A stretch of DNA of 64,000 nucleotides, taken from assembly GCA_011800805.1 (NCBI GenBank), contig MPNW01000246.1, forward strand, positions 55,196-119,195. Direction: 5' to 3'. Numbering within the stretch: the stretch's first letter is position 1; every line of letters starts with the position of its first letter. The DNA is from Hirudo medicinalis. Taxonomy: Eukaryota; Annelida; Clitellata; Hirudinida; Hirudinidae. Under the pieces are notes generated by a model, which was not told the DNA's origin, searched no databases, and worked only from the letters and a program-made list of their open reading frames with translations. This document shows positions 12,911-25,128 of this stretch, one piece after another. The position numbers and the translations under genes are program-made.

Positions 12911-13929
12911 CAAAGCAAAATAACAAAATAACACCTCGAGGCTGTTTTGAGGACATGGACCATTCTTCAGCACAAAGATATCTTTATGATCTCCTTTGTA
13001 CAAACTGACAAGGACCCCATGTAAAGAGAACTTCATCCATTTTTTAGGTGACAAACAAACTCCAAGTTTGAATAAGACGTAATAACACGTTCAAGCTTTG
13101 ATCTTTATCTACTTCACTTTTTCTATGAAAAATTAAACAGCTCATTAAACAACTCATTAGCATTTGCTCTCTTCATATGAAAAACTTAAAACAAAAAAAT
13201 GTAGCTGTAAAAAGGAACATTTAGTTCTGCTGAGAAAAAGTCAATGTACATACTGTGAACACTCTGAACCAAGGCCATAAGGACCTGCTTTTCGTCCTTG
13301 TAATCATAGCTGTAAAAACAACGCTTGAATTGTAAATGGAAAACTAAAAATAACAATGAATAAGACAAATAAAATGGCCACAAAAGCATTATTAAATTCT
13401 AAAATAAAATAAAAACCAAATAAAACTAATAATAACTAAAAACTCTACAAATTACTACATGCCTTTTTTTTTAAAGAAGGACTTTCTTCTCCGTGAGGTC
13501 TGAATTTCGTCAGGATCCACATCTCTGAGGATTATTTGGCCCCTATCCAATTTTGGCACTTCTCTCTCTTTGAGTAGAAGACGACCTTGGCTTTCAAGAG
13601 CTTGATATCCTCTTTAATGCCCAGGGGCGCATTAAATTGATTATGTGAGTGGGGGAGGGCCCCAAATTATCAAAATTGGTAAAACTGACCGCTGCGAAAT
13701 TTGCGTAAATTTATCCTAATAACTTTTTTTTATTGATGTCACAAAATATTTTTTAAATTTCTATTACATAATTTAATAGTTTACAATAGTTTGCTTTAAT
13801 TTAATAGTTTAAAAAAAATAAAACGCATATGCAGTCTTCTGTCTCGAAGTTTGCGGAAATACTCGTCTGCTTTACAGATAAAGCGGTCTCTCTGTAGCAC
13901 TTACTCTGTTTCGATTAAGTTCTCACGAA
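12911..13929. other. Spacer between the inverted-repeat element and the single-RRM gene
   Basis: AT-rich sequence with no recognised gene apart from a short coding-like stretch on the minus strand at 13455-13615. The promoter of the single-RRM gene should lie in the last few hundred bases. Confidence 0.5.
13455..13615 (-). pseudogene. Orphan coding-like fragment, possibly a terminal exon
   Basis: On the minus strand an open frame of about 53 codons ends at a TAG at 13455-13457. It contains LDRGQIILRDVDPDEIQ followed by a basic RRRKSFFKKK tail, which looks more protein-like than chance AT-rich sequence and is GC-richer than its surroundings. No upstream exon was found before the next gene. 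I do not recognise the family. It could be the C-terminus of a decayed mobile-element or host gene. Confidence 0.35.
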
Positions 13930-14818
13930 ATGGACGACCAGGATCCACCTCCGAAAAGATTGTAAGTTTTGTTATGTTTTTATGCAATAATTTAGCTTAA
14001 AGCCTGTCTACGGTGCTTTTGATAACCATGTTTAAGTGACTTTCGTGACTTCTAACATTAACTTATGCTGATTATTATTGAGAATGTTAAGTTAATGATT
14101 AAGGTTACGAATCATGAAACAGGTTATTAGAATAATTAGAATTTCGAAATATTTCGTTTTTAAGGCACGTTGAAAACTTGGCTCTGGCCCTGACCGAAGA
14201 TTTACTGCACATACTCTTTTCCCAATTTGGATCCTGTGTTGAATGCAAAGTAACCAGGGGGGTAAGAAAATGTTTTGTTATGTACTATTTTCACTTTGCT
14301 GCACTTACGCAACTTGCTAATTTACAAATAAGTGACTGATATGTTCATTTTGTAACAAAACATTTCTAAATTTCGAGCTTTCTATGTTTTATTACCACAA
14401 GGTCACAAAAATTAATGATGCCTTTGAGTAAAAGTTCGTGAAAAGGTGCTAATGTTAGTGCCGTATTTATCCCAGGTCGACCACGATCCCTATGCATTTG
14501 TGGAGTTTGCAGAACCCAAACATGCTCAGGAGGCTCTCAAGGCCATGAACGAGAGGAATGTCTTAGGACAGGTTGGAGCTGTTTTACATAATTTATTTAA
14601 TAGCTTGATGATAAATAGTTACTATGTAAAGTTATTATCAAGTTGAGGCTATTAACACTAAAGCCTTGTGATCATGTTATGCTTTTTTTATTTTGCATGG
14701 ACACTGACTATTGAGATATATCTATCTTGGAAAATTTTCATTTCAGGAATTGAAAGTCAGCTGGGCATCTCAGTCTGAGACAGCAAGCAAGCAAGATGCC
14801 ACAGATGTGTTGGCTTAA
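13930..14818 (+). CDS. Single-RRM protein resembling RRM1 of TIA-1/TIAR
   Basis: Exons 13930-13961, 14165-14261, 14476-14571 and 14747-14818 give 98-99 residues. After a short acidic start, the protein is one RRM. LHVENL is the RNP2 strand, DPYAFVEF is the RNP1 strand, and ELKVSWAS is the last strand; each aligns with the first RRM of TIA-1/TIAR (remembered family sequence). The second and third RRMs and the Gln-rich tail of TIA-1 are absent; a TAA follows a short polar tail ending DVLA. Known TIA proteins bind U-rich RNA in splicing and stress granules. Whether this short form does so is inference. It may be a separate small RNA-binding family whose RRM merely resembles TIA RRM1. Confidence 0.82.
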
Positions 14819-14996
14819 AATATAAATTGCACTGCATAACCTTCCCTTGTATTGTTTGTGTCGATGTCAAGAAATTGATTTCTTCAATCCTCTACAGACC
14901 ATTGCTACATATACATGTATATGTTGGTGATTGTTGAAACATGAACATTACACGGATCAAAAACGCCTTGGCTCCTTCTTTTTTTCGTGAAATAGT

Positions 14997-15044
14997 TATT
15001 ATTATTATTATTATCATCATCATCATCATCATTATTATTATTAC

Positions 15045-15086
<42 letters not shown>

Positions 15087-15114
15087 CATTATTATTATTA
15101 CTATTATGAATAAA
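14997..15114 (+). repeat. (ATT)n tract and polyadenylation signal in the single-RRM gene 3' UTR
   Basis: A long interrupted (att)n/(atc)n tract runs from about 14997 to 15103 and is followed directly by AATAAA at 15109-15114, the likely polyadenylation signal of the upstream gene. Confidence 0.65.
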
Positions 15115-15201
15115 GTCAAGAACTAAAGTCGATTGTAAGTCTGGTACATGAGTATTTAATCAAATTGTTGAAAGGTGGATCTTAAGATGGTCGCACGACG
15201 A

Positions 15202-15287
15202 CATGACGTCAACGTCATGACATCATCGTGACATCAACGTCATCATGACATCATCGTGACATCAACGTCATCATGACATCAACGTGC
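15202..15287. repeat. 28-base minisatellite
   Basis: About two and a half copies of a 28-base unit that alternates atgacatcatcg and tgacatcaacgtcatc. It lies in the spacer between the convergent single-RRM and TLR genes. Confidence 0.75.
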
Positions 15288-15342
15288 AGCTCTAAATGCA
15301 AAGTTTACAACCGAATTGAGCGAACGTTTCCTCGTTGTCGAC

Positions 15343-15478
15343 ATGATGTTATGATTATGATGTTATGATTATGATTATGATGTTATGATTATGATTATGA
15401 TGTTATGATTATGATTATGATGTTGATTATGATTATGATGTTGATTATGATTATGATGTTGATTATGATCATGATGCT
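15343..15478. repeat. gattat/gatgtt tandem repeat
   Basis: A tandem array built from gattatgattatgatgttat that shortens to gattatgattatgatgtt in its second half. The change in unit length suggests stepwise expansion. Confidence 0.75.
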
Positions 15479-15664
15479 GTTAGTTCAATTATCGTGGTTA
15501 AAGGATCAAAACAATTATGAATGTTATCATTGTAAGTCATCATAGCTCCTCCTTACCAGGCCATTTTGAATGATAGCAGCCACGGTATGAAAGAAATAAC
15601 ATTTCACCATTAGTCAAACAAATTCGAAATCAACGAAGCAATGCGCTACAAAAATAAAGTATGT

Positions 15665-15992
15665 TCAAAATATTCCGCTCCGGTTCAGTTGGTTCAAGTT
15701 CCGCTTCTTCACTCTGGGTCCCAGAGACACTCGGAGACGCCTCCAGAACTCGTATCTCCTGCCAAGCGCATCCGACAATGGACATTTACCATTCAGTAAA
15801 TTTAAAGAATAATGGCAATCAAGATTATGTTAATAACGTTGATATTCAAGCTTAACTTAATCGTATTGCATCAGCAAAATAACTGCTTAGTTAAATACGC
15901 AATACCAATAAAGATGCTGATGATGATGATGATGATGATGATGATGACGACGACGACGACGACGATGATGGTGGTGGTGGTGGTGGTGGTGG

Positions 15993-16035
<43 letters not shown>

Positions 16036-19000
16036 AGCGTCGGTTAGCCAATCAGTTATTCTTTTCCACTCACCTGTAATCATCGTACTGGAACCATTCC
16101 AGGTACGTGTAGTATTTGGTCAGCCATTCCAGGCTCTTCGTGGAGTCTTCCACTGGCTCCAGGAAGATGGCCACGATCAGGTTCACCCCCCTCACCAAGC
16201 TTTCCATCTTGGCCATTTCAAGCTCCAGTGAGCACCACCTGCTCTTTAAAAAGTTCTTGGATATGACGAGTATGATTCTCCTGCAATGAACAAGTTAACG
16301 ATTTATTCAACTCAAAAGTTAAATGGATGCGTAGGCTTTAAGAACTTAACAAGCATCGAATTAATGACGCAGACGCCCAACAAAGGAGAAAGTGAAACCT
16401 GCTGTTCTCAATGGCCATGAGAATGTTCGTTTCGATTTCCTGGCCGGGTTCAAAATCCCTTTCGTGTATGCAGAGTTTGAGGTCATCGTTTAAGGAGTTA
16501 CCGTTGTCAGCGCCATTCATGACTCTCGTCTGCCAGGATGATCCCTTTGAATTTCCCAAGTCTTCTGTTGCGGTTTCGCCCTGAAGAAGGAGCGATTCCG
16601 GACTCTCGGAGACGGAAGCCTCATTGTACTTCAGACTGAACTCTGGATTTTCCAGGTTTTCCAGGAGCTCCTGAAGTACCCAAGAGGTGTCGCTCTTGTC
16701 GTAGCAGACGAAAGCGTCGTAAAAGTAGTTGGCGCTCTTCGACCGTGTCGAAAGATTCCTTTCTCTGCCAGTCTGAGCTTTCTTAAGGATGTAGTAGCGC
16801 ACGTCCCAGCGATACCTGTAGAAAATGAAGCCCACCAGGGAACAGATCATGCCCAGTCCAAAAAGACTTCCAACGATTTTGAGCGGCAAAGCAGCATAGC
16901 AGAAGAGTTCGAGGTTTGTCGCTATGGAAGCCGTATCGTTGAGACTGACGAGCTTGTTGTAGTAGAGGCAGTCGAGACCATAGAAGTTACGGATCTTGGT
17001 GGTATTCGAGATTATCCAGTTGATGAAGCTCATTGTTTCGCAGCTGCACTGCATTGGGTTCCCGAATAGGGATACGATGAAGTTATTGTAGCCATATGTC
17101 CTGCTCATGAAGGAAAAAAGAGCCTGTTGGTGTCCGTCCAATGACACGAAGAGGTTCTCGGAAAGGTCAAGAATTCTGGTAGTGAAGCAGTGAGCAGAGC
17201 GATTGAATGATTGACTGAATTGAATTTTTTTATATAAAGTAGGCACTAAATATGAAATCTTCCAATCCAACCTAATTCTACCTTAACATTTATTTTTGCA
17301 ATTTATTTCATGACCCCCCATAAAAATAACGCATGCCCCAGTCCAACTCGGTCCTGCCCTTGACCGTACCTCTCCCCGACCCATCCTCACTTCAAATGGG
17401 GCAGTTTGGTGACATCAAATTCCAAGACCTGGAGGGAATTTCGCGACAAATTAAGACTTTGCAATTTTGTGAGATAACTGAAGATCTTCGCTGGAAGCTT
17501 CTTGATCTTGTTGTCTACCAAGTTGAGAAGAGTCAGGTCCACGTACCTTTGGAAGACTAGCCCATCTACGTCCTTGGCCAATTGGTCGGAAAGGGAATTT
17601 CCCTGGAGGAAGAGCATACCTGCGATTTAATTGGTAGATTGGATTGACGGATGGATTAAATTGAGTGAGAATAGAGAAATATTGTGATTGGAGTGAAGTG
17701 AAATCCATCTGTTACTCTGTTTATCCACCCGCTAAGACTGGATCAAACACTAATAGCCTTTCATTCTTATCTATCAATATTAGGATAGTCTATCAAGACA
17801 AAGTTTAGCCTAAATTTACTCAAGCAACTCTCAAGTACTCATCCATTGAGATCATGTATGAAACAAACCCAAGGTCAAGTTCCTCGACAAACTGTACTCG
17901 AGGAAATCGGGGGAGAGGCACTGCATGAGGTTAAAACTCAGGTCAATGGTGACTGGTTTGGCATTCCTAGGTCTGTCGACCATCAACTGTCCTCCGCACA
18001 TCAATATTCCGTTGTGCTTGAGCTCAACCACTTCTACGGGACAATTACCAATTACCAGAATAGTGGGAAGCTTCTTTGTGTAGACGTTGAAAGCACCGTT
18101 GAGCTTCAGAGTTTTCAGACTCCTCGGACAGGGAATGCACCAGCTGTAGGTATCCATATCGCCTGCTCCGGGATTGCGCGGAAACTTACAGTTGATGTCT
18201 GTTTTCCTAAGCAACCTGGATCTTCGTCAGCTTTCTGTCCAGTCGCTTCTTCGTCCGCCAAACGTCGAGTTGGATTCCGCCGTTGTAGGCCTTCGTCATC
18301 GTCAATGACATCTCTTTCATTTTCGTCATCGTCGTCATTATCCTCCCCTCCCGTTGGGGTGTACCTCTTAGTCTGGTAAGAAATGTTCAGTTCCTCTAAT
18401 TTGGAAAGTACAAAAAATTCGCTGACAAGATAGAAGACGTTGCTCAGTCTGTTGTAGGAAATGTCTAAGAATTTCAAACTCTTCGGGGTGTTCTTAACTT
18501 TCCACCAGAGATGGAGGATTTCGTTCTTGCTCAGGTAGAGTTCAGATAGATTGGTCATATTCGCTATGACCTGGAAAAACTCGTCCGCAATGAAAGTTGT
18601 TGGATTGCTCAATCCAACGAGGTACCGCAGGCTGAGAGACTTTATAGATTTGGGAACGCCGTACAAGCAAGGCAAAACGTCGGTTATATTCATTTTCTTG
18701 TTGTAACTGAGATCAAGGCGATTGAGTATCGTAAAAACGGAAAATGTGTTCGGATGGATGTAGGTCATGTCACCCCAGGTCACCGTTACGTTGACACACC
18801 TGCTGACATGGATGAAGGTTTGATTTGTCAGGTTTGAGGCAAAATTTTTGAGAGTTATTTGCTTCAAGGAGGTCATGCTGGAAAAACATTTTCCTAGTTT
18901 TTCACCAGTTACTGTTCCATCGATTTCTAAGGTTTGCAAGCTGGTCAATGGCTCGAATATTTGTTGGGTGCCATTCTGGACTTTTAATATTCTCAGTTTA

Positions 19001-19719
19001 TTAAGTACCTTCCCGAGGGAGCTGAAAATATTTGCTTGAGTCAACTCTAATTTGGGATTGTTCTCAATTTCCAGTTTCTCCAAGGTTTCATTCAAATCAC
19101 TAAAAACGTCGGATGAAATGGTCCTGAACGAATTTCCGTAAAATTTGATGTGTTTTAGCCGATGGCAGTGTTTAAATAAGCTTCCGTTGAATAGCTCGAA
19201 TCTACTACGCAAAATGTAGAGTTTGGCTACGTTTTTTGGTAGCACATCAAGAAATATGATCGAATCCATTTCCTTGCAGGTGACCTTGTCTTTGTGTTGC
19301 TTGCATGGCGAGTTTCTTGGCCATATGGAACCTGAAAGTGTACGAAACAAAATTTAAAGTCGATAAATTGCATCCTACTAATCCAACTCGAACATTTTGA
19401 TAATCAATTAAATTTTGTAGAAAAGTGTCGTTATTGCAAGCAATATATTGATGATGTTATTATTAATGATGACGGTGATGAAGTGGTCTTACAATCGTTA
19501 GTTTACATCATACAATATCATGTGACCTAACACATGATCTTCTCTTGGCCCTTTTTCTGACGCTGATAACTCGATAACAGGAAATACTTTAACATTCGTA
19601 TTATGAATGTAACCAATGTTTTATAAAAACGCACCTTCTCCGACGCATCCCTTTTGGGATTCAGTCACAATGGCAAAACTGGATAACGCCAGCAAAACTA
19701 CTAAAGATGTCGAACTCAT
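15665..19719 (-). CDS. Toll-like receptor
   Basis: Seven exons on the minus strand: 19635-19719, 18365-19331, 17869-18215, 17391-17619, 16399-17175, 16074-16280, 15665-15758. Total 2,706 nt, 901 residues. It starts with a hydrophobic signal peptide (SLVVLLALSSFA), then leucine-rich repeats over most of residues 50-580, a C-terminal cysteine cluster with CSC near residues 586-588, a transmembrane helix at about 639-662, and a cytoplasmic TIR domain from about 693. TIR box 1 is YDAFVCYD, the BB-loop region is RDFEPGQEI, and box 3 is EFWRRLR. TIR receptors recruit MyD88-type adaptors to activate innate immune signalling. About 50 hydrophilic residues (roughly 722-772) are inserted between box 1 and the BB region, which is unusual. 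A single C-terminal cysteine cluster was seen, as in vertebrate-type TLRs. The ligand cannot be inferred. Confidence 0.93.
15913..16034. repeat. GAT/GAC/GGT trinucleotide array in a TLR intron
   Basis: Runs of gat, then gac, then ggt, then gat again, in the intron between the last two TLR exons and ending about 40 bases from the donor of exon 16074-16280. Confidence 0.9.
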
Positions 19720-21415
19720 TTTACCAATGCTGTGGATTTCCAACGGAGTTTTAAGTCAATCTAGAATGAAAAGCTTAAAACTTCTCTTTTGAAAGTCGTT
19801 TTCCGAGAAGATTGCATCTTCAGCTATAATTGCTACTCTCTTCGGCAGTCATTTTATTTATGAGAATAATGGCCAATAAGAACCAGAAAGACCATTAACT
19901 CTCCCTCTCCATCTCGCTCTCTTCTGTGCAATTAGAAGCCTTGCCGTTTGTAATTGTTAGAATGAAAATTGCAAGAAGAACTCACAGTGGATCTAATATT
20001 GGTTTATTTGTTAAACGAAGTCCGAACATTTATTACCGAGTCTTCTGGTAAACCACATTTCATTTCGAAATGCTATGATAATACAAGATTAGTTAGAAAA
20101 AATCATATATGTTCCTGTTTTTAGAATGTTATTAGTCTACAAATTCTCTTCATCCTTTGAATTAACTCGAACATAAATACATTTAACACGAAATCAACAA
20201 CCAAATTGAATTAAAACTTTACGTTCATGTTTTGGAAAAGCACAATTTATAAAAAAAATTTTTTTTAACTCCACAATAAAGTTATTAATTATTAAAATAT
20301 TAATGTTAAACAAAATGCATTTAGGCATGAACATCTCCAAAGTAAGAGAAATTTCCGTTGGTTGACGTGAGCGTAATAAGCTGGTCCGACTTCGTGCAGA
20401 CGGCTTAAGCTGTTCGCCGCCATAATCTTCTTAGTACATGTTGGAGCTTTAGAGTTGTTTGTGTGATTTCACAGCCATTTACTCAAATAATGGTTTCGTC
20501 ATAATAGGTTTAAAAAAAAATTCAGTACAAAGCGGATGTAAACTCGGAATAGCCACTATTCGACTTGAAAGCAGAAGGATATCTGCTAACAATTGATTCT
20601 AAATAAATGGTCTTTGCCTGTACTTTGACGTGCATTAAAAATTTTAAATTAAAGTCAACGAGTTGTTGAATGTTCTAGAATTTTATTCCCTGAAAATCAA
20701 CTGTCTTCACGGAGAAAACAAGTATGCACAAAAAACTCGTGGTCGAAAAGATTAAAAAGGAACAAAATATATTCAACAGCTATATATTGATCTACGAGGG
20801 GCCTTCCGACGCAGCAAAAAACGTCCTACGAATCGATGGGGCAGTAACTTGTCTCGGACTGGCACCGTAAGATTCAAGTAACGACCAATAAAGTGAACGA
20901 CAAATTAAATAGAACACACATCGCTAACCCTACGATTGAGTAAGAGCGAGACGGATCGACCGCGAAGAGAGAACGCGGGACTCGACGGACAGACGAATCG
21001 GAATTGCCGAGACCTAAAGATGTCAATACTGTTTGGCCCGAATCGCGGAATTTCAATGGAATCATAAAAGATGGAAAGAAGCACGAGCGAGGAGCACCAG
21101 CGAAATCGAACACCAAGAAGCAATTTGCAGACGGACAGGAGCGTCCGACGAGTTACTCAATAATAATAATAATGAGTTACTAAATAGTCGGCTATTTGGA
21201 ATAGAGCTCATGCATAGAGCACAGGAGTGGTGTTTAGTAAACTTTTATGTACAGCGAACTACAATAGATGTTGCTTCGTCATCATCCTTAAGTGAGGTCG
21301 ATCTGAGGTATAAGGAGCCAAAACAAATAACTCAACATATTGGATGTATAAAATAGGAAAAATATTTTAAAAAGTCTAAACGATGAAAATTTAACTTTTA
21401 AAAAAAAGACGTGGA
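19720..21415. other. Spacer between the TLR start and the ZNF608/609 stop
   Basis: No gene recognised. The first few hundred bases should hold the TLR promoter. The last part, about 20900-21360, is GC-richer and may be the 3' UTR of the ZNF608/609 homologue. Open frames here are short and show no family likeness. Confidence 0.5.
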
Positions 21416-24400
21416 TCACGTGGCGCCGTCTCGGTCGGGGTCTCCGGAGGGCTCGAAGTCCTCTCTCGCGGGAGCGCCGTCGCAGGATCCCGGGTTTTCC
21501 TGGCTGGGGTTGAGCCTCCGGGGTGAATTAGAGGGCGAGCTGAATGCCAAAGACATGTAAAACTTCTCTTTATTGCAAAGGATCTGTTGAAGGTAGCTGG
21601 TGTAGCCGGAACCCTCGTAGTACGATCCGCACTCTAGGTTTTCTGCAGAACGATTCAGCCAGTCGACGACTTTATTCTGATCTACGTTCGCCTGAGGCAG
21701 TGTTTCACACTGGTTCGAATAGTAAGGAGGGCTGACCAAGGCCGACCAAGACTCGTTGGCTTCCGGACTCTTGGCGTCGAACGCTTTCGAAGGATTTGCA
21801 AAGAGAGGAGCCCGGTCGACGGTGTCCGAAATGTCGGAATAAACGGGACTGACGCAGTTCGGCTTCTGATCGTCGGTCGAGTCGGGAGCTCCCGGGTTCG
21901 CGTCCGGCTCTGTTGCGGCTTGTGAGCTCATCTTAGGCACGTTATCATCCTGAGAAATGGAGCCGCTCAAAGATGGATCGAGGATGGCCGTTTTAGGGGC
22001 GCCATCTGCTGCAGCGGGCGACACCGGCGTCAGGTCGATGGAATCGTTGACATCACAGAATTCGGTAGTAATGCTCGCCAGAGAATCCTCCGAGGAATGT
22101 TTTGAAATGTCGTCGAACGGAAGTTCCTGCCTTTCTGGAATGACCGGAGGCTGGACGAGCTCGGACTCGGCAGGCTGACCTAGGGCGGCAGGAATATCGT
22201 GGAGTTTGGTATCGGGTGAAGTTTTGGACATGGATAGGAGAGACATAGTGAGGGCAGCCGAAATGGAGTGGGGGTAGTGGTCCAACCACGAGGGCGTTGC
22301 GACCGAAGACGAGGCAGTCGACGACGGATCGGCCGCCGTCCATCCTGGCGACCGTGGTGGCTTTTCCGTAACTTGGGGGCACATCAGAGGATGAGCAGTA
22401 GGACTCGAATAAATTGGTGATGAAAACCCTGAAGAGGTAAAGACGAGCTTATCACGATTCGACGATTCTTGTTTCGGGTTTAGATAGAGTTTTCTTGAAT
22501 TGTTATCACTTCCATCTCTGATAATTTGTACATCTTTGTGGCTTGTTGAGGGCTTTAGTGCTCTCCTTATCACGAGGGAAGTTGGATTTAAAGAAGACGT
22601 GTAAAATGTGTCACTGGCTGCAAAAACGGAATTGGAAACGCTCTGGTTTTCGTCATCGCTTATGTCTTCGACCTGAGGATTATCGTTCGGCGCACGGCCT
22701 TGACGTTCCAAAGCATTATTGGAAAAATAATGCCTGTCAGAAGTCCATGCCATCGAGGCGACCGAGGAAAGGTGAGTGCTGTCGTCGGACGACTGGCTGG
22801 ACTTTCTTTTGCGTCGAGAACTCTCGGACATCTCTGCGGGCAGACGATCCTCCGATATCTGGGAAATGGAATTTACTTGCTGGTCGAAAGCAGATGATAA
22901 GTTCAGCGACGAGCGTTTTCTGGAGTCTCCCGACCGATGGCCGTTCGAACGGTACTGCCTCGGAACGTTCGTCCCCTCTCGGTCTTCGTTCATCCCGGGT
23001 GGGTTGCAGTGGGCATGACTGAAGTGGTATCCCCTGGCGACCTCATTGATAAACTTTTTTCCACATCCTTTTTGAGCACAGACGAGGTATTGGTTAAGGT
23101 CGAGAGAGGTTTCGTCCTCGTTGTTGGACTGAGAGTCGACCTCCGAGCAATTCCTGCTCGAGTTTAGACCAAGTTTCGTCCTGTGCCTCAGATTTTTGCC
23201 CTTCTTCTGCCATCCATCGACGTATCGGAATTCCCTCGGCTTCTTGCACTTTCGTTTGTACCGGGAACCGGGACAAGAGGCGAAGACCCTTGATCTTAAG
23301 AGGATCAATTATCATATATCAATGTCGTTAATAGTAATCTTGATGATCAATAGTTTATTAAATATTAAAAATGAAATATATGTTCTTCAGCTATTATGTC
23401 ATATCGAGTTTACATTCAACGTAAAAGCAATCTTTCGATATTTAGGCTTTATAGTTATGTTAACTCGAAAGCATTCAGAAATGTCGATGTCTATCGATTA
23501 TGAATTGGCCAAAAGCCCCTTCGGGTGAACGATTCGACCTATCGGCCCCTCGACTTACTTTGAGATGGACCAGTCATCCCCTTGGCTGACCTCCATGAGC
23601 ATGCCTACGAACGGCTTGTCCTTCCAGGTCGTCTTGAATAACAACATGCCTGTCAAAATGTAATAACTCATTGACGTTGCCGTTTCTAAATCAGATGGGA
23701 TTTTGAGCCCCCCCCCCCCCTTTCAAAGTCAGAGATTTAAAATAACCATTGGCTCTATCGAACGTGCCGAAATACAACGTAACGTAATGACACAGCTGCT
23801 AAACCAACAAGACTCATTCGAAAAGTGAGCTGATAAGATCCAGCGACATGACAAGTAAAACAATTATCGCAAATGCAATGCTATCGTAAATGGTGTCTAA
23901 CATCATTATTGTTGCGTTGCAACAACGAGTCACTTAGCATACTTCTAAGGTTATGCAAATGAGTGTTGTTTCAGTTATGCAATTTGTTTGTCAAGTTATG
24001 GAAATGATAGCATGAGGTGACATTATATTGTCAAGGTGATGATCACATTGTGTTCAGGTCTGTTGCATAATGATTGTTGTGCCCGATTGGAGTGCGTTAG
24101 CATTACAAAATAGCATTGCATTTCAATGGAGCAATCTGCAAATGTGACGAGTTTCGAGTTTCCATCCAAATGCAACTTTGTCGATCGAGGAATTAATTTT
24201 CCTTTCACAAGAATTTTCGCAATGAATTTTCAAAGTATTTTCAAAATGTCGAACGAACGAACGGTCATTCAGCTTGTGAATAAATCAACACAATACAAAA
24301 GTAACAAGTAATCACAAACTAATAATAATAGATGCTCGTCTTGGCACGAGCAGTGCCTAAATATTGCTGAGAATTAATGATTCAAAAAAACTCAAAGCCT

Positions 24401-25123
24401 CGCTCAGCACATCAATAAAGCATTAACATCAATGTTATCAATCCATAACAATTATAACTATTTCTGCAACCATCCTAACTTAAAATGATGACTTAAAACA
24501 ATAAAAAAAAGTCACAAACCATTTTCTGAGGACTCGGACCACACCAGGCCCGGGAGCTTGATGAGAGTGCCGGGCTGGCACGGCCCCAAAAGGCTACCCT
24601 CTGTCGAGCATCCGACGGATTTTTTGCCGTTGGTTTTTCTCGGACAGGTTTTGGCTTTAGAATCTCCGGAACGTTCTTCTGTGGCCCTGCTTCTAGAGCT
24701 CCTCGTCCTAAGAGCCATTTTGTTTTCTTTATCCGACGATTTGTCGTTGGGCCTCTCGTCATAGGTTCTGTGCTGTCCATTTTTTGGGGACGGGGGCTGA
24801 ACCTCCTGAGAATCCAACCTCGGTCTTTTTGACACGTGATTAAAACAATCGTAGGCGTCATAATCTTCTTCCTCGGTTTCCTCGCCATCGTCGTAGACCT
24901 CGCCTTGCGAGCGGTCGTAATCCCTGGCACCGTTGCAGTCCGACCTCTGGGCTTTCGGCGAATCACCGGAATTGGTGAATCCATTGTGGAGGGAGAAAGA
25001 GGCAGAGCCATCCTTGAGTCGACTGATTTTGATCTTGAGGCGAGGTTCTGGACTCGAAGAGTTGTAGTGATCGTGCTGTTCGTGACATCGGCTCGTTGTA
25101 GCAGCGCTGTGCTTCTCTAACAT
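21416..25123 (-). CDS. ZNF608/ZNF609 (scribbler/brakeless) homologue, transcriptional regulator
   Basis: Minus-strand coding exons 24520-25123, 23559-23649 and 21416-23288 total 2,568 nt, 855 residues. The first two exons encode LGPCQPGTLIKLPGLVW and TTWKDKPFVGML, matching the family signature LGPCEPGT...GIVW followed by the TWRNKTYVGTL segment of ZNF608/609 (remembered family sequence). One C2H2 finger, C-x4-C-x12-H-x3-H, lies at about residues 302-324 (LVCAQKGCGKKF). The rest is long, polar and probably disordered, and is rich in Ser and Pro. Family members act as nuclear corepressors or cofactors; scribbler works in fly eye and larval behaviour pathways. The chosen ATG at 25121-25123 sits only five bases inside an apparent splice acceptor, so a 5' UTR exon or further coding exons probably lie upstream. 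The protein is shorter than the vertebrate homologues. Confidence 0.87.
23650..24519 (-). other. Long intron of the ZNF608/609 homologue
   Basis: 870-base intron with no recognised gene. It contains a run of 13 C (plus strand) at about 23708-23720, otherwise unremarkable AT-rich sequence. Confidence 0.6.
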
Positions 25124-25128
25124 GCTTC

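Noticed and set aside
21033..21356. 107-codon plus-strand frame after the ZNF608/609 stop
   Set aside because: No family likeness, poly-Asn from repeats, and probably the 3' UTR of the minus-strand gene.
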